The notes beneath the pieces are model-generated. The model was not told the origin of the DNA. It searched no databases and saw nothing but the letters and a program-made list of their open reading frames with translations. A program made the position numbers and the translations under genes. DNA of 8,890 nt. It comes from Treponema sp. (GTDB lineage Bacteria > Spirochaetota > Spirochaetia > Treponematales > Breznakiellaceae). The DNA lies in the NCBI GenBank assembly GCA_031284385.1, contig JAISZZ010000135.1, forward strand, positions 1 to 8,890. Direction: 5' to 3'. Below, piece after piece: positions 1-5,620 of the stretch. Position 1 is the stretch's first letter. Every line of letters starts with the position of its first letter.

Positions 1-602
1 TGGAGTATACGAGGGGTATAGCGGAGGGGCAGGACTACATAGAGTTACCGCCTGTTATAGTGATAAACATACTGGACTTTGACTATATACCGCTTGATGA
101 TTACCACACGAGCTTTCACTTGTATGAGGACAGACACAAAGAGTGTATGCTGACCGATGCGCTAGAAATGCATTATATTGAGATAGGGAAGTGGAGGAAG
201 CTGAAGGATAAAGACTATGGGGAAGCGATACACCGGTGGATGGTATACTTTGACGAGCGAAGTCCGCCTGAACTGATAGAGGAGGTAATGAAGATGGACA
301 TGGCGATAGAGGCGGCTAATGCTAAACTGGAAAAGATAAAGAGCGATCCTGAGCTTGTGCACGCCTACGATTTATACGAGCAGGATAGAATAGACTACAA
401 ATTCGGTATGCAGGGCGCACGGCTGGAGGGACGGCTGGAAGGCCGGCTGGAAGGACTGAGGGAAGGTGAAAAAAAGGGGCTGCGGGAAGGTGAAAAAAAG
501 GGACGGCTGGAAATTGCCCGAAATCTCAAGTGCAACGGCATATCCATCCAAGAGATAACTTTGTGGACAGGACTTTCACCGGATGAGATAGCAAAACTGT
601 GA
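1..602 (+). CDS. Rpn-family / PD-(D/E)XK nuclease-type putative transposase, 3' part (5' end outside window)
   Basis: The reading frame is open from the first base, so the gene starts upstream of the window; about 199 residues are visible. The first visible residues (GQDYIELPPVIVINILDFDY) match the segment that follows the catalytic core in the Rpn/TIGR01784-like 'recombination-promoting nuclease/putative transposase' family, so the catalytic D, E/Q-x-K residues must lie outside the window and cannot be checked. A charged helical region follows, then an RLEG/LREGEKKG repeat linker (420-503), then the family's usual tail (IARNLK...TGLSPDEIAKL), a short HTH-like segment. E. coli members are DNA endonucleases that are toxic when unchecked and give phage defence; that this one acts the same way is inference. 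Inside it lie an SD and ATG that could start a separate C-terminal protein (294-602). The family call is firm; the annotation 'transposase' is historical and there are no inverted repeats here to support mobility. Confidence 0.85.
   Translation, partial: EYTRGIAEGQDYIELPPVIVINILDFDYIPLDDYHTSFHLYEDRHKECMLTDALEMHYIEIGKWRKLKDKDYGEAIHRWMVYFDERSPPELIEEVMKMDMAIEAANAKLEKIKSDPELVHAYDLYEQDRIDYKFGMQGARLEGRLEGRLEGLREGEKKGLREGEKKGRLEIARNLKCNGISIQEITLWTGLSPDEIAKL
280..285 (+). promoter_or_regulatory. Internal Shine-Dalgarno in the Rpn gene
   Basis: A perfect AGGAGG within AGAGGAGGT sits inside the coding sequence, 8 nt before the in-frame ATG at 294 (and only 2 nt before ATG 288). It would allow separate translation of the C-terminal domain. 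Confidence 0.5.
294..602 (+). CDS. Candidate intragenic small protein (RpnS-like C-terminal domain) within the Rpn gene
   Basis: This is an in-frame internal ORF of 102 residues starting MDMAIEAANAKLEKIK and sharing the stop of the full-length gene. The ATG at 294 lies 8 nt after a perfect AGGAGG (280-285), the best SD spacing among the nearby ATGs at 288, 294 and 300. In E. coli, Rpn C-terminal domains (RpnS) are translated from internal starts and bind and block the toxic full-length protein; the dimer-forming helix there contains four-residue repeats whose number varies between strains. Here the predicted small protein contains three RLEG units and two LREGEKKG units before the HTH-like tail. 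The independent downstream copy (602-874) begins at exactly the equivalent ATG, which supports this as a natural domain start. Caution: ATA-GAG-GAG-GTA is also simply codons for I-E-E-V, so the SD could be accidental. Confidence 0.45.
   Translation: MDMAIEAANAKLEKIKSDPELVHAYDLYEQDRIDYKFGMQGARLEGRLEGRLEGLREGEKKGLREGEKKGRLEIARNLKCNGISIQEITLWTGLSPDEIAKL
420..503 (+). repeat. Coding repeats in Rpn copy 1: three RLEG units and two LREGEKKG units
   Basis: Three 12-bp units (420-455) encode RLEG, followed by two 24-bp units (456-479 and 480-503) encoding LREGEKKG that differ from each other by two bases. Each 24-bp unit holds a run of seven A (469-475 and 493-499). The strand is predicted to be a charged helix. 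The antisense open frame across this region is only a by-product of the repeat. Confidence 0.9.
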
Positions 603-874
603 TGGACATGGCGATAGAGGCGGCGAATGCTAAACTGGAAAAGATAAAGAGCGATCCTGAGCTTGTACACGCCTACGATTTGTACGAGCAGGATAGAATA
701 GACTACAAATTCGGTATGCAGGGCGCACGGCTGGAAGGGCGGATGGAGGGACGGCTGGAAGGCCGGCTGGAAGGTCGGCTGGAAATTGCCCGAAATCTCA
801 AGTGCAACGGCATACCCATCCAAGAGATAACTTTGTGGACTGGACTTTCACCGGATGAGATAGCAAAACTGTGA
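602..874 (+). CDS. Stand-alone duplicate of the Rpn C-terminal domain (RpnS-like, possible antitoxin)
   Basis: This 90-residue ORF is nearly identical to residues encoded at 294-602. It starts at ATG 602, overlapping the stop of the upstream gene by one base (TGATG), so translation is probably coupled; no SD is seen just before it. A GTG at 599 is possible but less likely. Outside the repeat linker the visible protein difference is GISIQE to GIPIQE, with several silent changes; the linker is 12 residues shorter (RLEG, RMEG, RLEG, RLEG, against three RLEG plus two LREGEKKG). The frame is intact despite the length change, suggesting selection or a recent event. It lacks any nuclease core. By analogy with E. 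coli RpnS it could dimerise with, and inhibit, the full-length nuclease, or form mixed dimers of unequal length. The alternative is a non-functional remnant of unequal recombination. Confidence 0.55.
   Translation: MDMAIEAANAKLEKIKSDPELVHAYDLYEQDRIDYKFGMQGARLEGRMEGRLEGRLEGRLEIARNLKCNGIPIQEITLWTGLSPDEIAKL
728..775 (+). repeat. Coding repeats in Rpn copy 2: four RLEG-type units
   Basis: Four 12-bp units encode RLEG, RMEG, RLEG, RLEG and lead directly into RLEIARNLK. The LREGEKKG octapeptides of copy 1 are absent. Unit number therefore differs between neighbouring copies while the frame is kept. Confidence 0.9.
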
Positions 875-984
875 TGGACATGGCGATAGAGGTCTTTTGT
901 ACGCACGCGTCCATTTTACGCACTAATCCTTTATATAAAATAATCAGAGGACAGTATTTGCGCTAATTTGTGCACTTCGTTACC

Positions 985-1014
985 TTGAAATTCCCTCATG
1001 CAACGCGCTATACT
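985..1014 (+). promoter_or_regulatory. Predicted sigma-70-like promoter of the lipoprotein gene
   Basis: TTGAAA (985-990) and TATACT (1009-1014) are separated by 18 bp; each hexamer matches consensus at 5 of 6 positions. Transcription would start near 1021, giving a leader of about 50 nt before ATG 1073. This also argues against the upstream in-frame ATG at 998, which would lie inside the promoter. The rest of 893-1072 shows no gene. Confidence 0.6.
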
Positions 1015-1063
1015 GATTATAAAACTACGGAAGCTCTTTAGTGTTGTCCGTAAAAAAAATTAT

Positions 1064-1069
1064 GGAGGG
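1064..1069 (+). promoter_or_regulatory. Ribosome binding site of the lipoprotein gene
   Basis: GGAGGG lies 3 nt before ATG 1073 and fixes the start there; the resulting N-terminus is a clean signal peptide. No comparable site precedes ATG 998. Confidence 0.8.
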
Positions 1070-1072
1070 CTT

Positions 1073-3952
1073 ATGAAAAAGTCTTTATTTTTGGGTGTCG
1101 CGGCGCTGGCATTTTTGCTGGCGTTTGCGGCATGTGAGCAGGAATCGAGTGATGATGATAGTGGCGGCGGGGGAGTTATTCCGTCCTATCAGTACGAATT
1201 GGGAGGCATAGCGGTAGCGTTTGCCGACGGTGCGCCCGTTGTCTACCTAAAGGATAACCTGAAAATAGGAAATGGCGAACTGGTTATTCCGGAAGGGAAG
1301 GAACTCGACCTGACCGACCGCGGTACCAGTTCGGCAACTATTGATCAGTTCGCGCCGGGTGGCAAAATCATAGTTTTGGGTACGATAAGATTTTCAGAAT
1401 ACACTGTAAATATGGTAAATACTGGAGCGTTTATTGTCGCAAGGCAGGACTATATTGACGCGAATGTGAATATCGTTGATAGCGAAGGTTATGAATTAGA
1501 TAAGAATAAGCACATATTAGCGACAGCGAATCAAATTATCCCGATACAAGCTATTGATTTAGCGAATGGGGAGTCATGGAAAAGCGCGATTGACTTTCTG
1601 GAAGGCGAGAGCGGCCCTGCGGTAAAGAGCGATTATCTTGTAACGGCTTATTCAGGTGAAATCAACAATGATATCGCGGAACAAATAAACATATACGGCA
1701 AAGGCAGGAAATTGTACATTATCGGTGATGTTATATTCACGGGCGGCGTAATAGATACTATCGGTGCCAGGCTGTACCCGGAAATAGATGGGGCTCTCGC
1801 TAATTCACGCAACATAATAAGCGATAGAGCCGGCGACTTTTTAATCGGCGGTTCCGCAAAATTTACGGGGCCTATCGCTGAGGTTTCTACCGGCGGTGCC
1901 TTTACTGTGTTGGGTATTCTTAGCACAGGCGAGGGAAGAAGTGATACGCCTATTAACAGAGCGGGCGACTTTGTGTCTTATGTTGCCAGGTTGGACGGCG
2001 GCGGAGCATTCTACGGTAATACTTATTTTAACGGCAATCTTCCCAGCAATCTTGGTGTTTCTGTAGCCTTTCGTAAGAATTTAGAGGTAAGAGGCCCTGT
2101 CATTATAAATGCGATTGCTTTTAATGGCGATGCTACAAACACGGTTAAGTTCTTTAATACGGTTGAATTTAAGGGAGAAAACAAAGATGTAACATGGGGT
2201 GTCGTTACTACTAGCTTTGAAGGTGATGTATTATTAACATCGGCGAAAAACCCTGTCGATTTGTCGACTAAGACTGGCATAAAATCGCTGACCTACAACA
2301 ATCTATATGAAGGTATGCCGGCAGGTACATTGCAAGGCGCTACTTATGTAATGCCTGTAACATTCGGTGCAGGATTTTCCGTGAAAGGTGGCCCGTATGA
2401 ATTTAGAGACAATGTAACTGTTAACGGCATAGTTACTACTAGCAGCGATGCTACAGTGAACGGCCAATTTAAAGTAGTAGGTAGTGAGGCTGTATTTAAA
2501 GGCGGCCCATTTGAATTCGGAACGGATGCCGTATTTAACGGAAATGTTTTATTTGAATCGCCAGTAGTGTTTGCGAGCAATGTTAGGTTTGAAAAAAGCG
2601 TGAATTTTGACGATGACGTAGAGTTAGTAGATCCCGATAAAGCTGTTTTCAACGGTAAACAGGATACAACTGTAGTGTTTGGGAAAAGTATTAACAACGG
2701 CAGCTATAATATTCATACGATTAACTCGAATGTTAATTTCAGCGGGGATGTGAGTGTGGGAACGAAGGCTACCTTCGCCGGAAGTACCACTGTATTCAAA
2801 GGTGAGGCGAACTTTAGCGACAAGGTTGATTTTACGGGCACTGGGCTAGATACTACAACTCCTGCAACTCCTGCGGTGGTATTTAACAAACAGGCTAGAT
2901 TTACTGACTATGTCAGCTTTGAAGGGGGGAAAGCCGGTGTCGAATTCAAAGGCGAAGTTTCCTTGACGACAGCCAATAACGTAGGTGGGTCTATATCCAC
3001 ACTTTACTTCAATGGGCCTTTAACCTATACGTATCCCGGACAGGCTGGCGTGATTACATTTGCGCCTTATACAAAGGATGCGAGGGGAACGTTGGCTGTA
3101 GATTCGCTAACGCTTAAAAACGGCGAGCTGGCAGTAAGCACGGTAAAGACTGGTGGCGCTGGTACTCTGGCGAATGCGAAGATAGGTTTTGTTGAAACCG
3201 GTTTTGTTCTTAACCCATCCGGATTAACTGATGGTAGTGGGTTATATTTCAAAAAGGGTGAATTGGAGTTTATCAATTACACGATAGCGGGTACTACTGC
3301 AACTGACGGATATACAGAAATTATTCAGGCGAATACTAGCACGCCGGTTAGACTGTCTAATGACCTGATAACTTCGACTGACACAACTGCTATGGGCAGC
3401 TTATCGTTTGGAGGAACGCCTTCAATCCTTATTAAAGACAACTTTACTATAAAGGGATTGACGCTTGATTTCGCCCTAGGCGGTACCGTATCGATTCCCA
3501 AGACTAATAGGGCGGCGATCGCTATTACATTGGCCGGCGGCACCCTTGTGGCGGGTAATGAAACCACGGGTATAGCCGGTGTGATAACGGCCTCGGGCTC
3601 CAATAAAATTGTGGGCGGTACTTTAAGCTCCGCCGTTACGGGTACTGCGCTCGCGCCCGGTGGCTTTATTCTGGCCAACGGTCCTAGCAATACTTCGACT
3701 AAGTATACTGGTCTGCTGGTAGGTCATGGCGAAGATAAAGCTCCTACTGAGACAGCTGGCAGCGTTAGTGTATTGGGTAAGGGCGTTGCTACATTGGATG
3801 GGGCATCGGTATTTAGAACATTCCTCGTAACCGGCGATAATCCGGCTACACCGGAGGATGCTTGGAATATTGTTAGCGACTTGATAGGTAGTGCCAATTT
3901 TAACTTAGGTGGCGGAAGTATAGCGGTTTTTTCTTCAACCGCATCTAATTAA
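1073..3952 (+). CDS. Large predicted outer-surface lipoprotein with beta-strand repeats, function unknown
   Basis: The protein has 959 residues. It begins MKKSLFLGVAALAFLLAFAAC: a positively charged start, a hydrophobic core and a lipobox-like FAAC with C21 as the lipid-modified residue. F at -3 fits the relaxed lipoboxes of spirochaetes better than the E. coli rule. C21 is the only cysteine in the protein. A flexible acidic/glycine tether follows (SSDDDSGGGG, residues 25-34), as is usual for surface-exposed lipoproteins. The rest is rich in G, N, T, V and F with many short strand-like phrases such as VFKGxxxF, VNFSGDV and AVFNG, densest around residues 300-640; KGGPxEF occurs twice, 38 residues apart (starting K438 and K476). 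This suggests a beta-solenoid or adhesin-like fold, which is inference. No catalytic motif, transmembrane segment or known domain is recognised. It has its own promoter and terminator, so it is a single-gene unit. The start was chosen from the RBS, promoter and signal peptide. Confidence 0.88.
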   Translation: MKKSLFLGVAALAFLLAFAACEQESSDDDSGGGGVIPSYQYELGGIAVAFADGAPVVYLKDNLKIGNGELVIPEGKELDLTDRGTSSATIDQFAPGGKIIVLGTIRFSEYTVNMVNTGAFIVARQDYIDANVNIVDSEGYELDKNKHILATANQIIPIQAIDLANGESWKSAIDFLEGESGPAVKSDYLVTAYSGEINNDIAEQINIYGKGRKLYIIGDVIFTGGVIDTIGARLYPEIDGALANSRNIISDRAGDFLIGGSAKFTGPIAEVSTGGAFTVLGILSTGEGRSDTPINRAGDFVSYVARLDGGGAFYGNTYFNGNLPSNLGVSVAFRKNLEVRGPVIINAIAFNGDATNTVKFFNTVEFKGENKDVTWGVVTTSFEGDVLLTSAKNPVDLSTKTGIKSLTYNNLYEGMPAGTLQGATYVMPVTFGAGFSVKGGPYEFRDNVTVNGIVTTSSDATVNGQFKVVGSEAVFKGGPFEFGTDAVFNGNVLFESPVVFASNVRFEKSVNFDDDVELVDPDKAVFNGKQDTTVVFGKSINNGSYNIHTINSNVNFSGDVSVGTKATFAGSTTVFKGEANFSDKVDFTGTGLDTTTPATPAVVFNKQARFTDYVSFEGGKAGVEFKGEVSLTTANNVGGSISTLYFNGPLTYTYPGQAGVITFAPYTKDARGTLAVDSLTLKNGELAVSTVKTGGAGTLANAKIGFVETGFVLNPSGLTDGSGLYFKKGELEFINYTIAGTTATDGYTEIIQANTSTPVRLSNDLITSTDTTAMGSLSFGGTPSILIKDNFTIKGLTLDFALGGTVSIPKTNRAAIAITLAGGTLVAGNETTGIAGVITASGSNKIVGGTLSSAVTGTALAPGGFILANGPSNTSTKYTGLLVGHGEDKAPTETAGSVSVLGKGVATLDGASVFRTFLVTGDNPATPEDAWNIVSDLIGSANFNLGGGSIAVFSSTASN

Positions 3953-3954
3953 GT

Positions 3955-3979
3955 TGATTAGTAACCCTGTTACTAATCA
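3955..3979 (+). repeat. Perfect hairpin directly after the lipoprotein stop codon
   Basis: An 11-bp perfect stem (TGATTAGTAAC / GTTACTAATCA) closes a 3-nt loop, beginning 3 nt after the stop codon. No T tract follows, so it is not a classical terminator by itself; protection of the mRNA 3' end is a possible role. Confidence 0.85.
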
Positions 3980-3983
3980 TTCC

Positions 3984-4013
3984 GGTTAAACACGCCTTCC
4001 TGCGTGTTTAACC
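3984..4013 (+). repeat. Second perfect hairpin downstream of the lipoprotein gene
   Basis: A 12-bp perfect stem (GGTTAAACACGC / GCGTGTTTAACC) closes a 6-nt loop. It lies 4 nt after the first hairpin and 2 nt before the third. It lacks a T tract on either strand. Confidence 0.85.
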
Positions 4014-4015
4014 CC

Positions 4016-4046
4016 AAAAGCCCCGCGTAAAGCGGGGCTTTTTTTT
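4016..4046 (+). terminator. Rho-independent terminator of the lipoprotein gene
   Basis: An 11-bp stem (AAAAGCCCCGC / GCGGGGCTTTT) with a 5-nt loop at 4027-4031 is followed by a run of eight T ending at 4046. On the opposite strand only four T follow the stem, so it may stop incoming transcription from the convergent radical SAM gene only weakly. Nothing else is recognised in 4047-4149. Confidence 0.92.
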
Positions 4047-4149
4047 CGCACGGCGGTGCTGTCCTCGTTTATTCTGCGTTTACGAGGTTCGTTCTGTCTG
4101 GAATCGCTAACTTAATTTCGGGGCAGCAGTTTGAGTAACATTAGGTCCT

Positions 4150-4178
4150 TAAAATGACGCAATCAGCGCCTCATTTTA
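4150..4178 (-). terminator. Possible weak terminator hairpin overlapping the end of the radical SAM gene
   Basis: TAAAATGA (4150-4157) pairs with TCATTTTA (4171-4178); three further GC pairs can form inside with a 2-nt bulge. It overlaps the last codons and stop of the - strand gene, and the T run is only four bases. The repeat is plain, the terminator role is weakly supported. Confidence 0.35.
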
Positions 4179-5449
4179 TGTACTGTTTCTAACGCCGGCA
4201 ACTGGGGATAGTACCTTTTCAATATTTCAAGGTCGAGGCGGTGCAGACCATAACTTTGACACTTCCGGCAAAAATCGTTTTTGAGGCGCAATTCGGCGAT
4301 TTCGTTATAAGGCGTGTCAAGAAAACTCTTGCAAACACGCGGCTTGCAGAACAGGTGGCATAGCGATACCGATGTGTCGTAATCTATGACCGGAAAAATC
4401 CGTTGGCAGATACACGGTTTATGAGCGTCATCCTCGCATATTTTAAGGACTTTCTCCATGTCCCACGTTATAAGCTCTTTGATTTTCTGTATTTGAGAAT
4501 CAAGCTCCCGTTCTTCGCATATATCCAAAAAATTATCGTATGGCGTAAGGTATGGTGCATCCGTACCGGCTGTAATCCCAAGTTCACTGCAAAATCTTTT
4601 CATCTTTTCAAAATCCCGCGCGCTATTTTTATACATGATATACAGTAAATTTATACTGGTATTCGCATTATATTTTTCTTTGTACATTTTTATTTTATGA
4701 ATATTTTCGACAAAATCAGGCCAGCTAAATACTTTGCCCGTCTGATTCTGTTCATAAGTTTTTTCATATCCACCCGCGATAATCTGAATCTGGCCGGGGT
4801 CAGCCTTTATAAGCTCTTCCAAGTAAGTATTACACTGCAATTTTGTAACCAGTTTGCACGGGACATGATTTTTGGTAATCCTTGTAATTTCAGCAATATC
4901 GGGATTCAGCAGCGGTTCACGCCACAACGAAAGGTCTATACTTATTAACATCGGATTTTCAGCAATCAATTTATTGAATACTTTTTTATAAACTGCGGCG
5001 CTCATATAATTGTCCGGCTTAGATTGTTTTATACAAACTGAACAGGCATAATTGCAAACGCCGCCAATTTCTATTACAGGTTGTTGGCGTGGTATTTGTA
5101 TATACGTTAAAAAATCCCTATCTTTTTCCAAACCGGCGTAAATACACTGTTCCTCTGTTAATTTACTATGACTCGCGACAGTCAATACTATAAAAGCGTT
5201 TTCTTTTTTTACATTTGCGAGAATGTCCGCCGGTCTAAAAACATCGAGTCCATCAACTTTTGTTAAGGCCGGATTTATGTCCAAAAAGGCCATAACGTTA
5301 AAACTGTTTCTTTCAAAAAAACTTTTAACGCAACGGCCAAGAAAGCCCGCGCCCCAAATATACAGAGACCGCCCCCGCACTATATTCCGTAATTCTTCCG
5401 CCGGCAGCCCTTGCGCCGTTTTAAGCGGTGTAAACACATTTCTTGCCAT
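4163..5449 (-). CDS. Radical SAM protein with N-terminal Rossmann-like domain and SPASM/twitch-like C-terminus
   Basis: The protein has 428 residues. Residues about 25-115 contain a Rossmann-type nucleotide-binding motif (YIWGAGFLGRCVKSF, GAGFLG at 33-38, then AFLD with D57), like domains found in nucleotide-sugar and FkbM-type enzymes. The radical SAM CxxxCxxC motif is C132, C136, C139 (CNYACSVC), followed by WREPLLNPD at 176-184, equivalent to the 'GE-P' region that contacts SAM. The C-terminal part has seven cysteines (346, 348, 364, 368, 373, 394, 397) in a SPASM/twitch-like layout, including a final CxxC, suggesting at least one auxiliary Fe-S cluster; the spacing is not classical SPASM. 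It would cleave SAM reductively to a 5'-deoxyadenosyl radical in the cytoplasm; the substrate is unknown. It stands alone, convergent with the lipoprotein gene and separated from hydA by a terminator, so context does not reveal a pathway. AAGGA 4 nt upstream supports the start. Sugar, lipid or peptide modification are all possible. Confidence 0.88.
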   Translation of the reverse strand: MARNVFTPLKTAQGLPAEELRNIVRGRSLYIWGAGFLGRCVKSFFERNSFNVMAFLDINPALTKVDGLDVFRPADILANVKKENAFIVLTVASHSKLTEEQCIYAGLEKDRDFLTYIQIPRQQPVIEIGGVCNYACSVCIKQSKPDNYMSAAVYKKVFNKLIAENPMLISIDLSLWREPLLNPDIAEITRITKNHVPCKLVTKLQCNTYLEELIKADPGQIQIIAGGYEKTYEQNQTGKVFSWPDFVENIHKIKMYKEKYNANTSINLLYIMYKNSARDFEKMKRFCSELGITAGTDAPYLTPYDNFLDICEERELDSQIQKIKELITWDMEKVLKICEDDAHKPCICQRIFPVIDYDTSVSLCHLFCKPRVCKSFLDTPYNEIAELRLKNDFCRKCQSYGLHRLDLEILKRYYPQLPALETVHKMRR

Positions 5450-5453
5450 ATTA

Positions 5454-5458
5454 TCCTT
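5454..5458 (-). promoter_or_regulatory. Ribosome binding site of the radical SAM gene
   Basis: On the - strand AAGGA lies 4 nt before ATG at 5449. No convincing -35/-10 pair was found between this site and the hydrogenase terminator, although a promoter is expected there. Confidence 0.6.
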
Positions 5459-5523
5459 AACATAAGTCTAACCTTATCAGCTCTTAAATGGGAATTCTAT
5501 CAGATACTATTTTCGCAGGACAT

Positions 5524-5558
5524 AAAAAATCCCTCCATAAATTTTATGGAGGGATTTT
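5524..5558 (-). terminator. Rho-independent terminator of the hyd operon
   Basis: AAAATCCCTCCATAAA (5526-5541) is repeated inverted at 5543-5558, an almost uninterrupted 33-nt palindrome; read on the - strand the stem is followed by six T (5529-5524). It lies about 60 nt after the hydA stop and before the radical SAM gene, so it separates the two units. Four T occur on the + side, so it may act weakly in both directions. Confidence 0.88.
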
Positions 5559-5620
5559 CGTCAATTTCTAACACGCTGCATTAGGCCAGTTCATAGTTTC
5601 TACGAGCGTGAGCTAAATGT

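Larger units (their letters stand above)
293..892 (+). repeat. Tandem duplication of the Rpn 3' end (2 full units plus 20-bp third remnant)
   Basis: Unit 1 is 293-600 (308 bp) and unit 2 is 601-872 (272 bp); the 36-bp difference lies wholly in the repeat linker, and only a handful of point differences occur elsewhere. The first 20 bases of the unit recur a third time at 873-892, after which similarity stops. Each unit ends in T and the next begins with GA, so every junction rebuilds a TGA stop and a TGATG stop/start overlap. The simplest origin is unequal recombination between short direct repeats that flanked the 3' end; a triplication followed by deletion is also possible. Confidence 0.95.

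Noticed and set aside
420..503. Short direct repeats considered as a CRISPR array
   Set aside because: Units are 12 or 24 bp, contiguous, in frame and without spacers; they are coding repeats.
395..823. Antisense ORF of 142 codons across the Rpn tail, rich in FQP/RPS repeats
   Set aside because: It is the mirror of the RLEG repeats on the + strand; composition is low complexity, and the + strand frame has clear family homology.
1..892. Insertion sequence because the family is often named 'transposase'
   Set aside because: No terminal inverted repeats or target-site duplication are visible, and Rpn proteins are better understood as nucleases with toxin/defence roles.
874..966. 30-codon ORF starting at the third TGATG (MDMAIEVFC...)
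   Set aside because: Only the first six residues come from the repeat; the rest is unlike any protein I recognise and runs toward the lipoprotein promoter. It is likely a remnant of the duplication.
998..1072. Upstream in-frame ATG giving a 984-residue lipoprotein
   Set aside because: It lies within the predicted promoter, has no SD and would bury the signal peptide; ATG 1073 has GGAGGG and a clean signal sequence.
4063..4087. Six-bp inverted repeat (CCTCGT / ACGAGG)
   Set aside because: The stem is short with a 13-nt loop and no T tract; such a repeat is expected by chance.
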